A stretch of DNA of 64,000 nucleotides from Oscillospiraceae bacterium MB08-C2-2. Its GTDB lineage: Bacteria; Bacillota; Clostridia; Oscillospirales; Ruminococcaceae. This document shows positions 9,449 through 16,859 of this stretch, piece by piece. The notes beneath the pieces are model-generated. The model saw only the letters and a list, made by a program, of their open reading frames with translations, was not told the origin of the DNA and searched no databases. The stretch spans positions 2,564,944 through 2,628,943 of the forward strand of contig CP141729.1 in NCBI GenBank assembly GCA_035621215.1, read 5' to 3'. Position numbers and translations under genes: made by a program. The stretch's first letter is position 1. Each line of letters begins with the position of its first letter.

Positions 9449-10447
9449 TTATAGCCGACAGTTTGTCAGTTCATTTTCGCAGCTGCCGGTCTGCGCATAC
9501 TGCGCCAGATTTTCCAGCGCCCTAAAGATCATATTTTCAACCGCCTGATCGGTAAAAAAACTGATATGCGCACTGTAATCTACATTATCGCAAGCAATCA
9601 GCTTTGTAAACACAGAATCCGGCGCTTCGCCCTGCCCCAGCTTCCGCCGGATAAAAGATTTTTCATTCTCATAAACATCGAAGGCAAAGCCTGCAATTTG
9701 GCCGCTTTCCAGCCCTTCCAGAACAGCCTCGTGATCCACCAGCCCGCCCCTTGCCGCATTGACAATGTAAACCCCTTTGGGCATAAGCCGCAGGCTTTCC
9801 CTATTGATCATATGCTCGGTTTCGGAGGTCAGCGGGCAATGCAAAAAGAGAATGTCGCATTGGGTATAGAGCTGCTCAAGGGGCCAGTACTGCGCATATG
9901 CCTCCACAGCTGGGCTGGGGAAAAGATCATAAGCCCCCACCCGGCAGCCAAAACCATGGAGCAGCCGGGCGGTTTCGAAGCCGATGCGGCCTGTACCGAT
10001 CACCCCGGCATACAAGCTCCCCAGCTCCTTGCCCCGCAGGCCGTTCAGCCGAAAATCCAGATCGGCAGTCATCTGGCTGGAACGCTTGGTGCGGCGTATG
10101 GAATTTAGCGCCATCATAACCGCAAACTCAGCAATGGATCGAGGCGAATAATCAGGGGTGTTGGCGGCTTTGATCCCACGGCGGCCAAGGCTTTCAATAT
10201 CCAGATGGTCAATTCCCGCCGCCCGGGAGACCACATAGCGAACCCCGTTTTCTTGAAGTATCTCCGCCACAGCATCATCGATCACACAGGGGGTCAGCAC
10301 CCATATGGCATCGTAGCCTGCTGTTTGGCGAGCATTCTCATATGTAAGGGCTTGCTCCGTAAAATCCATTCTGAACCCGTATTTTTGCTGTACCTCTTGA
10401 AAATAGGGCGCTTCCTCCTTGTTAAAGCAATAGTGCAGAACCTTCAT
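9449..10447 (-). CDS. D-2-hydroxyacid dehydrogenase (D-lactate dehydrogenase-like)
   Basis: A 332-residue NAD-dependent dehydrogenase closer to the D-lactate dehydrogenase/VanH branch than to the enzyme at 2979 (SRAAGIDHLDIESLGRRGI, NTPDYSPRSIAEF). The Rossmann motif GVIGTGRIG lies near residue 150, the catalytic Arg in NAARGGLVD, and the catalytic His in SAHISFFT. It is the first gene of the leftward operon, with a GGAGGT site before the ATG. There is no VanA- or Ddl-like ligase nearby, so a glycopeptide-resistance role is not supported; a catabolic or fermentative D-hydroxyacid step is more likely. Confidence 0.87.
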   Translation of the reverse strand: MKVLHYCFNKEEAPYFQEVQQKYGFRMDFTEQALTYENARQTAGYDAIWVLTPCVIDDAVAEILQENGVRYVVSRAAGIDHLDIESLGRRGIKAANTPDYSPRSIAEFAVMMALNSIRRTKRSSQMTADLDFRLNGLRGKELGSLYAGVIGTGRIGFETARLLHGFGCRVGAYDLFPSPAVEAYAQYWPLEQLYTQCDILFLHCPLTSETEHMINRESLRLMPKGVYIVNAARGGLVDHEAVLEGLESGQIAGFAFDVYENEKSFIRRKLGQGEAPDSVFTKLIACDNVDYSAHISFFTDQAVENMIFRALENLAQYAQTGSCENELTNCRL

Positions 10448-10511
10448 GCCTACCTCCGTTCCGCCCGCTAAGGCCGGTTATGGCACAAGCCTTTGCAGAC
10501 TGCCGCTTTGG

Positions 10512-10525
10512 AAACGCCTTTGTCT
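10512..10525. promoter_or_regulatory. Operator-like word shared with the PucR gene inverted repeat
   Basis: AAACGCCTTTGTCT at 10512-10525 is identical to 2653-2666 within the 26-bp inverted repeat beside the PucR-type gene. It lies 65 bp upstream of the first operon gene, in the promoter region. A chance 14-base match between these two short regulatory intervals is very unlikely. The binding protein is inferred, not shown. Confidence 0.6.
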
Positions 10526-10609
10526 CGCATGCGGGTTGTTTGTATTAAGTTTAAACGCAATATCCGCCCATTTCAATAGCCTTTCTGTATGGGAAAAGAA
10601 AAGAATGCT

Positions 10610-10669
10610 GGCCATTTTGTCCATAGGCAATGGCCAACCGCCCAATATGCCTTTTGCTCTATTGGGCGG
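10610..10669. repeat. Two tandem perfect hairpins at the island edge
   Basis: GGCCATT (10610-10616) pairs with AATGGCC (10629-10635), and CCGCCCAATA (10638-10647) pairs with TATTGGGCGG (10660-10669). They lie between the metabolic operon and the broken RhuM gene, where the AT-rich island begins. Neither is followed by a T-run. Confidence 0.5.
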
Positions 10670-11056
10670 CGATACCGAGATTTATAAAATACAGATTAAA
10701 AGGCTATGGCTGACCTGTTTGATGTCGGTACTCCTGCTATATCAACGCACCTAAAAAATATATATGATCAAAAGGAGATGTCTCCCGGAGCAACTATTTC
10801 CAAAATCGAAACAGTTCAAAACGAGGGCGGCAGACAGGTGAAAAGGACAGCCGATTTTTATAATCTTGATGCTATTATTGCTGTAGGATACCGTGTCAAC
10901 TCTAAGAGCGCCACGCAGTTTCGGCGCTGGGCAACTGACACTTTAAAAGAGTATATAATTAAAGGCCTTGTCCTCAATGATGATATGCTGATTAAGCAGG
11001 ATAAAGAATATTTATCGGATTTTGACAAGGCCACAGAGAAATATCTTAAGGAATAG
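10664..11056 (+). pseudogene. RhuM-family (virulence RhuM-like) gene remnant
   Basis: From about 10706 the frame encodes MADLF...ISTHLKNIY, FYNLDAIIAVGYRVNSK, QFRRWATDTLKEYIIKG, the conserved N-terminal half of RhuM family proteins. Intact members carry a WLTQxQMADLF stretch; here the DNA reads TGGCTGACC directly into TGTTTGATG, and the residues before (GGDTEIYKIQIKRLWLT) are in another frame. This fits a short deletion between two ATGGCTGACC copies that caused a frameshift. The protein also ends at about 120 codons, against more than 300 in full-length members. It is probably non-functional. Confidence 0.72.
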
Positions 11057-11060
11057 AAAC

Positions 11061-11105
11061 AAGCGGGTATCTCCACTTCGGAGAAGCCCGCTTTCTGCTT
11101 TTTCG
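11061..11105 (+). terminator. Terminator after the RhuM remnant
   Basis: AAGCGGG pairs with CCCGCTT, with an inner TCTCC/GGAGA stem, followed by TCTGCTTTTT. This is a compact rho-independent terminator 5 bp after the stop. Confidence 0.8.
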
Positions 11106-11184
11106 CTATATTATTCTGACCCCCATAATTTCAGGACATCAGAATTTTTAGCGGGATATGGCAAGATGTGCTGTAAAATAAAAG

Positions 11185-11224
11185 AAGTCCTGCAACCCGC
11201 TATCAAAACGGATTTGCAGGACTT
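11185..11224. terminator. Hairpin next to direct repeat copy 1
   Basis: The 11-bp perfect stem AAGTCCTGCAA (11185-11195) and TTGCAGGACTT (11214-11224) has A-rich sequence on its left and TTGCTT on its right. It can act as a terminator for the leftward gene at 11292. It adjoins the 26-nt direct repeat, as does another hairpin at the second copy. Confidence 0.55.
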
Positions 11225-11230
11225 TTGCTT

Positions 11231-11256
11231 GTGTCATTAGGTCAAAATAGATGCAG
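11231..11256. repeat. 26-nt direct repeat, copy 1 (cassette boundary candidate)
   Basis: This stretch, with core GGTCAAAATAGATGCAG (11240-11256), matches 16668-16693 at 24 of 26 positions in the same orientation. The two copies bracket the ParA, restriction-modification and recombinase-fragment cassette. It could be an attachment-site scar or target duplication. Confidence 0.6.
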
Positions 11257-11291
11257 TCTGTTCTGAGCTTTTATACTTATTGATCTTCTAG

Positions 11292-11726
11292 TTATGGTTT
11301 TAAAGCGTGGGCTCGCTGGATTCCATCAAAATATTTAACTATGAGGTTAATCAAAACATCTTTTTTGACTTTAGAACCTATTGGCGTAGTATAGAGGATA
11401 GAATAAAGATGCTTATACTCTGCCAATGTCAGTGCTAAGGCAGCCTTGTTATCTTCAATCGTTTCATATGTCCCATTTAATAAACCCAGTTTAGAAACAT
11501 ATTCTTGCACCTGTTCAACTGATTCAATATGTTGAATATCCTCTCTGATCAAGCTTCTAGGTCTTTTTTGGTTAGCATCTTCAACATCGTTGATGCCTTT
11601 AATGATTTCGGAAAGTTCATCTGGTGTGTACGGAAAGAGATTGTTTTTAAAGACATCTTTTGATGGATATAGTTCTGTATATAGACTCAGTAGTTTGATT
11701 AATGCTGTTTTTTGTTTTTGATTCAT
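11292..11726 (-). CDS. Hypothetical protein downstream of ParA
   Basis: A 144-residue, mostly helical, charged protein of unrecognised family (starts MNQKQKTALIKLLSLYTELY). There is no signal peptide, membrane segment or clear HTH. It follows the ParA-like gene by 9 bp in the same direction, the position usually taken by a ParB or other partner, but no ParB or RHH motif is visible. A small ParA-associated partner is the best contextual guess. Confidence 0.6.
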   Translation of the reverse strand: MNQKQKTALIKLLSLYTELYPSKDVFKNNLFPYTPDELSEIIKGINDVEDANQKRPRSLIREDIQHIESVEQVQEYVSKLGLLNGTYETIEDNKAALALTLAEYKHLYSILYTTPIGSKVKKDVLINLIVKYFDGIQRAHALKP

Positions 11727-11735
11727 ATGTGCACC

Positions 11736-12728
11736 TCATATAAGTGCAGCAATCGCATCCGCGATTGGAGCATATTCTTGATGAATATCCCCATTACTTA
11801 AAGTGATGGGGATACCATAATTGTTAGGATCAGATCTGTTGTCTAAGTGACGTATATACTCTTTAAAGATATGTTTTCTCCCTGCACTTACGTATGGTGT
11901 TCCTGTTATTAATGACTTCACGCCTATAGAAGAAACGGAGACATCAAGTGCCTCCAGGACACGGGTATTAGCTGGTGATGGACGTCTGGACTTAAATATG
12001 GTTTCAAGTATTCCTATTAGTTGTGGTCGATCTGAAAAATACATCTTCAAAAGCATTCCACCAATATTTTCGTCATATGCAAATCTTAAGTAAGTACTTT
12101 CAATTTCAGTTATATAATCTGCCACACCATCGGTGCTTATCTCATCGCCAACGGTTGGGATAAGATAATAGTCGCACGCAAGGAAAACACTCTGTATTAT
12201 AAGATTGCTGGTAGGAGGGCAATCAAAAAGTATATAATCATACCCATCATCCTTTAATTGAGCAATATCCTTAAGCATTTGAGGAATAGCTAATACATTA
12301 ACTGTATTTACTGACAAACGCTCTGATATATCATTTAGCCTGCTATTTTTTAAATCTAGCACGGTTGGAATATAGTCAAGGCACCCACCACTTTTTGAGT
12401 ATTTTTTTATATTTCGTATAGCGTTTACAATGCAACTTGAATTAGTTGATATATTGCTTTCGAGAATTTGAATGCGGGAAGCACTACTCATATATTCTGC
12501 ATATAGCTCAATTAAAAAATTCAGAGTATGCTGAACATCTATGTTTTCCAACGTCACTTTAGGTGTAGTAGTATTTGCACATACCTTACTTAACGAAGCT
12601 TGCGGATCTAAATCAACAAGCAATACCTTTTTTTTGTGATTCTTTGCAAGTAACGCGCCCAACTCAAAAACGGTCGTAGTTTTCCCTACTCCACCTTTAT
12701 AATTCCCAAAAAAAATATGTTTTGCCAT
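11736..12728 (-). CDS. ParA/Soj-type ATPase
   Basis: A 330-residue cytosolic P-loop ATPase of the ParA/MinD class. The deviant Walker A is KGGVGKTT near residues 11-18, followed by LLVDLDPQASLS; the second motif, YDYILFDCPPT, lies near residue 165. The family segregates plasmids or positions complexes on the nucleoid. GGAG site before the ATG. There is no parB or replication initiator beside it, so its role here is open: stabilising the island, or part of a defence module. The region is AT-rich relative to the flanking chromosome. Confidence 0.88.
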   Translation of the reverse strand: MAKHIFFGNYKGGVGKTTTVFELGALLAKNHKKKVLLVDLDPQASLSKVCANTTTPKVTLENIDVQHTLNFLIELYAEYMSSASRIQILESNISTNSSCIVNAIRNIKKYSKSGGCLDYIPTVLDLKNSRLNDISERLSVNTVNVLAIPQMLKDIAQLKDDGYDYILFDCPPTSNLIIQSVFLACDYYLIPTVGDEISTDGVADYITEIESTYLRFAYDENIGGMLLKMYFSDRPQLIGILETIFKSRRPSPANTRVLEALDVSVSSIGVKSLITGTPYVSAGRKHIFKEYIRHLDNRSDPNNYGIPITLSNGDIHQEYAPIADAIAALI

Positions 12729-12784
12729 TTCACTTCTCCTTTTATTATTTACTTGTTAACTACGGCAGAAATACTAAGCTTTAT

Positions 12785-13078
12785 TTAAACAGGCTCTCTC
12801 GACACAACTTCTCTCTCCAGCAATGCAAGAAAGTTTTTCAATTCAGCTGTGCTATAATCTGCAAAAGCATCCACTTTTTTATCTTGGCAAAAGAAATAGT
12901 CCAAAGTACAATTAAAAAAAGTACAATACTTGATTGCAAGCTCGACTGATATAGCACGCTCACATCTTTCTTGAAGATTAATTGATGGTGCGCTCACATT
13001 CCCTATAGCCTTTGATAATTCCTGTACCGTTAGCTTCTTTTGTTCTCTAAGTGCTAACAAGCGATTTTGCGGTATCAT
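12785..13078 (-). CDS. XRE-family helix-turn-helix regulator
   Basis: A 97-residue protein with an N-terminal HTH (LLALREQKKLTVQELSKAIGN, then INLQERCERAIS) and a Cro/CI-like tail (YCTFFNCTLDYFF). It begins 3 bp after the restriction endonuclease stop, its ribosome-binding site GGAGGG lying inside that gene's end. The location suggests a controller protein for the restriction-modification genes; the partner ParA gene starts 56 bp downstream. Confidence 0.85.
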   Translation of the reverse strand: MIPQNRLLALREQKKLTVQELSKAIGNVSAPSINLQERCERAISVELAIKYCTFFNCTLDYFFCQDKKVDAFADYSTAELKNFLALLEREVVSREPV

Positions 13079-13081
13079 GGT

Positions 13082-14005
13082 TTAGCCCTCCCTCGGACCA
13101 AAAAACTTATCACCGTTTAAATGGATCATATGGTCGGGGTTTTCAGCAATCCATACTTCTGTTTCCCAAGCTAAAGAGTCCGAAAATCTTTTATAGGTTT
13201 TGAAGTCAAGAAAAGCTGTTACAAAGATTTTTCCAGCTGATACGCCTTGTGTCATCTCATTAATCTCTATGATTCGCTTAGGCTCCATAGGGCCAACACT
13301 GGTAACTGATTCAATGAAATAAATCCAGTTTTTATCTTCTCTAAACAATACAACATCTGGCATCTTGTCATGAAGTGTTATTTCAAAACCAAGTTCTTCA
13401 AGTTTTTCTACATTCTTTACGAGGTCTTTTTCAATGGTATCGCCAACATAAAGGCATTCACTGTTTGGTGCAAACCTTGGCGCAAATTCTTCAATAATAT
13501 ATTTTTGCAGCTCGTTATGTTTGCCGGGAGAAAAGGTGAAAGCTTCGCCATTAATATTTACAGGCATCTTTTCCATTTTCTTTTTAGAGGCATAAGTATC
13601 AATCAAAGTTTGGTGATTGCTTATGAATGCTTCTATTTTTTCGTCCCAATTAGCGCTGCCGTAAGACCGCAACAAGTCCAAAGCCTCAAGAGTAATTCGA
13701 TACCTATAGTTTGGTGAGTTGGTGGCCATACCGTTATCCTCAATAAGAGCGGCGGTTCTAAAATGATGGATGGCCTGCTTGCGAAAGGTTTCTCTGGAGT
13801 TTTCAGCATATTCGACATTATAGTTCTCTTTAGTAAACTGCAAAATATCATGAATGCGTATCCATGCGGATTCTGCAGTTCCCCAATCAGAAGATTCCTT
13901 AATTTGAGTCATTGCTAAAAGGACATAGCAGCACAAATCAGCTTGTTGGCGTTTAGGCATTCCAATAGCTTCAAGTATTTTTCTGGCTTCATCAATCTTA
14001 TTCAT
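13082..14005 (-). CDS. BsuBI/PstI-type restriction endonuclease
   Basis: A 307-residue protein matching the BsuBI/PstI endonuclease family. It has an N-terminal helical region (ARKILEAIGMPKRQQADLCCYVLLAM), then a PD-(D/E)xK-like C-terminal core with CLYVGDTIEKDLV, LHDKMPDVVLF and WIYFIESVTSVGPM. Family members are Type II enzymes that cut CTGCAG. The start overlaps the methyltransferase stop by 4 bp, so the protecting methylase is made first. Specificity for CTGCAG is inferred from the family. Confidence 0.85.
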   Translation of the reverse strand: MNKIDEARKILEAIGMPKRQQADLCCYVLLAMTQIKESSDWGTAESAWIRIHDILQFTKENYNVEYAENSRETFRKQAIHHFRTAALIEDNGMATNSPNYRYRITLEALDLLRSYGSANWDEKIEAFISNHQTLIDTYASKKKMEKMPVNINGEAFTFSPGKHNELQKYIIEEFAPRFAPNSECLYVGDTIEKDLVKNVEKLEELGFEITLHDKMPDVVLFREDKNWIYFIESVTSVGPMEPKRIIEINEMTQGVSAGKIFVTAFLDFKTYKRFSDSLAWETEVWIAENPDHMIHLNGDKFFGPREG

Positions 14006-15495
14006 AGAAGTAACTCCCCTATCAATGCATCACATATTTCTACAGACAAGCATTGCTTTCTTTTTAATTTGCCTCCAAGAGTGATCAGTGTTTCTTTCGA
14101 GGGAACCGGCATAGTGTTTACCTCTGTTGAGTTGACCTGAGTAGAACCATTTAAGATTCTGTAATATAGGTCATAGATAGATGAATTGAAAATTACATAA
14201 AGGCCAAAAACCAAGTCTTCACACATGCATGATTTATCAACTGCATCAATAAAGTTGATTTTATTTTGGGTGCTTATGAATTGATAATCTGGTAGACTGT
14301 CGGATAAGTAAATGCCACACTGTAACCGCCGTTTCTCTTCCTTGGCCGTAAACCTTTTTACAAAAAGGTAGTTTTTATTTTTTTGTATCATCCCTACCTG
14401 CGCATCAGTCATGTATTCAAAGTCTTTTCCGATAGGAAAGACAACATGACCATCTTGAATATGTTGAGAATAAAACAGCGGCACAATATGATCGCCCGGA
14501 GCAGTTCGGAGCAATTCACGATTTCGGAAGTCAACAGTCAGTCCAGTTTTCATTTTCAAACCGATATCTTCTAAGTTGTATTGGAATTTATTCAGCTTAC
14601 GCAAAGCCAACACTTCTTCCTCGGTCGTAAGGAGGTAGACATACAGATTGTTACCACTTATGGCTGTGTCATAAGGCACCGTAAAAGTAAGACTATTTTC
14701 GAAATCCTGATTGCTTGCCGAAGATGTAATCATTAGACTTTCTTGAGGTTGCGAAGTCTTAACAAATTTGACTATAATAGTTTCTTGAAGTACTTGCTCA
14801 TTGTCGAACACCTTATCTCGGCTTACAAACAAATGAATATGTGTAATTCTGGCGTTGCTCAATGCATATTCACGGAATCTTTTGAAATAAGCTCCCGATG
14901 TCCACGAGCGTGGAATGATATAAACCATTTCACCACCATTTCTGAGGTTAAATATGCTCATACTAGCGAACAAAAAGTAAAGATTGGGCGCCCCATAGCA
15001 AATATTGGGCATTGACAGTGCTTCTGGCGCATCTTTTGGGATTTTTAAATAGGGGGGATTCCCAATCACCCAATCATATTTTTGGCTATCACAAGGTTGG
15101 TCAAAAGCCTGCGAGTTGTTATATGCATTCTTCTGGCTCAAAATATAATTATCATCTATGATTTGAAAGTTTATTTTGATTTTCGACTGCTCCTGTAAGT
15201 GCTTCATATTTAAGCGAAGCAAGGGAAGTATACAGCTATTATTTTCAAAACACGTTATATTTAAAGTCTTAATAGTATCAACATGTTGTATCCTATCCAC
15301 TAAAGCTGCAACCAGTATTCCTGATCCTGCTCCCGGATCTAAAATACTAACTTCTTTTTGATCGCCTATATTAAAAAGGCTGGCCATATATATAGCAGTT
15401 TCTTTGGAAGTAAAAAACTGACCAATTTTTTTACGTTCTTCTTTTGGTTTAGATGCGAGAAAATCCGCTGTGTTTTTCAAAACAAATTCTAACAT
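14002..15495 (-). CDS. N6-adenine DNA methyltransferase (BsuBI/PstI-type modification enzyme)
   Basis: About 497 residues. The AdoMet-binding motif SILDPGAGSGILVAAL lies near residue 55, and the catalytic NPPY motif of amino-methyltransferases in WVIGNPPYLKIP near residue 150. The long C-terminal part is a target-recognition region. The ATG at 15495 is chosen over 15507 because only it has a ribosome-binding site (GGAG, 6-base spacing). It protects host DNA from the endonuclease encoded by the overlapping next gene. Confidence 0.9.
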   Translation of the reverse strand: MLEFVLKNTADFLASKPKEERKKIGQFFTSKETAIYMASLFNIGDQKEVSILDPGAGSGILVAALVDRIQHVDTIKTLNITCFENNSCILPLLRLNMKHLQEQSKIKINFQIIDDNYILSQKNAYNNSQAFDQPCDSQKYDWVIGNPPYLKIPKDAPEALSMPNICYGAPNLYFLFASMSIFNLRNGGEMVYIIPRSWTSGAYFKRFREYALSNARITHIHLFVSRDKVFDNEQVLQETIIVKFVKTSQPQESLMITSSASNQDFENSLTFTVPYDTAISGNNLYVYLLTTEEEVLALRKLNKFQYNLEDIGLKMKTGLTVDFRNRELLRTAPGDHIVPLFYSQHIQDGHVVFPIGKDFEYMTDAQVGMIQKNKNYLFVKRFTAKEEKRRLQCGIYLSDSLPDYQFISTQNKINFIDAVDKSCMCEDLVFGLYVIFNSSIYDLYYRILNGSTQVNSTEVNTMPVPSKETLITLGGKLKRKQCLSVEICDALIGELLL

Positions 15496-15602
15496 ATAGC
15501 TCTCCATTCGAGATTTATTATCCGTAAATATTTTAACACAAAGTAAACGAATAAGGAAGAGCTAAATTTCGAATTTCAAATTGAAGAATTAAAGCTAAAC
15601 TG

Positions 15603-16232
15603 TTAGATTTCTGCTGGTATCATGTAAAGTTCAATTGAGTTGTTTTTCCCCACCACAATCTTTTCAACTTTTTGATTTATTAGGCATTCATTAAAGCTTG
15701 CTAACCCTAATGCTTTGCAAATTAGTGCTTTAACATCAACATCAGAAATTGTGGGCGAAAATTTGCATGCAGAAGCTTTTCCTCTTTCTACCCGATCAGC
15801 ACAGCGCCAGACTATCTCGCCGCTTGGCCTTGTAATACGGCGATAGTTGCTACCGCATTCAGCGCAAACTAAAAGACCACTCAGTACGTTCTGCGAACTG
15901 TACCGGGTGGTCTTTCTCTGTGTGGAGCCATCGCTATTTGTTTGTATGTTGGTGCGGGTGTCTTTTTCAAACTGAGTTTCTATAAATAATTCCATCGGAA
16001 TGGCATAGGGTACATACTTTCCGTTGCTCAGTATTTTATCAATTACAGATCGTGACCATTTTAGTTTGCCAGACGGAGCAGTCACTTGGTCAGCCTCCAG
16101 TTCGTTGGCAATGGAACCCAAGCTGGCACCATCAATGTAACGCTGATATATTCTTTGCACCACTTCAATCTGTAAGGCAATCGTCCTCACCATGCCGTCG
16201 GGCATTTTTTTAAAGCCATAAGGTATCACCAT
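15603..16232 (-). CDS. Serine recombinase C-terminal region without catalytic domain
   Basis: A 209-residue protein that begins (MVIPYGFKKMPDG) at the point where large serine recombinases enter the Recombinase (DNA-binding) domain. It continues with IYQRYIDGASLGSIANELE and a zinc-ribbon (CAECGSNYRRI...WRCADR...ACK). The N-terminal catalytic resolvase domain with its Ser is absent. It has its own GGAAGGA site, so it could be expressed, like the catalytic-less paralogue at 25260. Either a decayed integrase or an accessory DNA-binding recombinase. A 22-bp inverted repeat pair lies just upstream. Confidence 0.8.
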   Translation of the reverse strand: MVIPYGFKKMPDGMVRTIALQIEVVQRIYQRYIDGASLGSIANELEADQVTAPSGKLKWSRSVIDKILSNGKYVPYAIPMELFIETQFEKDTRTNIQTNSDGSTQRKTTRYSSQNVLSGLLVCAECGSNYRRITRPSGEIVWRCADRVERGKASACKFSPTISDVDVKALICKALGLASFNECLINQKVEKIVVGKNNSIELYMIPAEI

Positions 16233-16262
16233 AGTTGTTCCTTCCTTTCCTTAAAATCATTA

Positions 16263-16530
16263 ATAGCTAATGTCTACTGAACAAAAGTATTTTTGAATCA
16301 TGCGCAACAAAATCGTTCATATTTACCCATTTTGGCAGAAAAAAGGGCTTGTTTTACCTTTTCGGGTACATTGTAAGTAGCTTGTGAGGGCTTTGCTTCA
16401 TATACCTCAAGAGGTAAGTGCAAGGGTATAGATAAATATGGCGCAAAAACCTTGCACTTGTATCGCTAAAAAGTGATTGCAAACCCGCATGAAATCAACG
16501 TTTATGTATTGTTCAGTAGACATTAGCTAT
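16263..16530. repeat. 268-bp segment with perfect 22-bp terminal inverted repeats
   Basis: Positions 16263-16284 and 16509-16530 are exact reverse complements. The interior holds no gene but carries a dyad (AAGTGCAAGG / CCTTGCACTT). The form resembles a MITE or a paired recombination site; no clear target-site duplication is visible. The region from here to 16859 otherwise lacks genes: it holds a hairpin at about 16629-16665 and the second direct-repeat copy. Confidence 0.6.
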
Positions 16531-16667
16531 GTTTTTAATCAGAGACGCACACAAAACCTGTGCATATATACATTTGTTTGCGGCCATGTGTTAAAATTAG
16601 CAGCAAAAAGCCACTTTGGACATAGAAAAAGACAAACCCATCTGTTAAAAAACAGGTCTGTCTTTCT

Positions 16668-16693
16668 GTGCCATTTGGTCAAAATAGATGCAG
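16668..16693. repeat. 26-nt direct repeat, copy 2
   Basis: Matches 11231-11256 at 24 of 26 positions, with core GGTCAAAATAGATGCAG at 16677-16693. A hairpin (AAAGACA ... TGTCTTT, about 16629-16665) adjoins it on the left, mirroring the arrangement at copy 1. About 165 bp separate it from the end of the ATPase gene. Confidence 0.6.
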
Positions 16694-16859
16694 GCTACGG
16701 TGCGGACAAAAGAACGCGTATTTCATAAGGAATTCAATTTCTTCCAACTGTCCGTAATAGCCATGTGTCTCCTCCGTACATCCCAGAGATTTGGTACATC
16801 AAAGCCAATTCTAAATAATTTTATGTCGATGCACGTTTTATCTTTTAAAATATTATTGA

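Noticed and set aside
9449-10447. VanH of a glycopeptide-resistance cluster
   Set aside because: No VanA-type ligase, VanX or van regulatory genes are near; the partners are an aminotransferase and a transporter.
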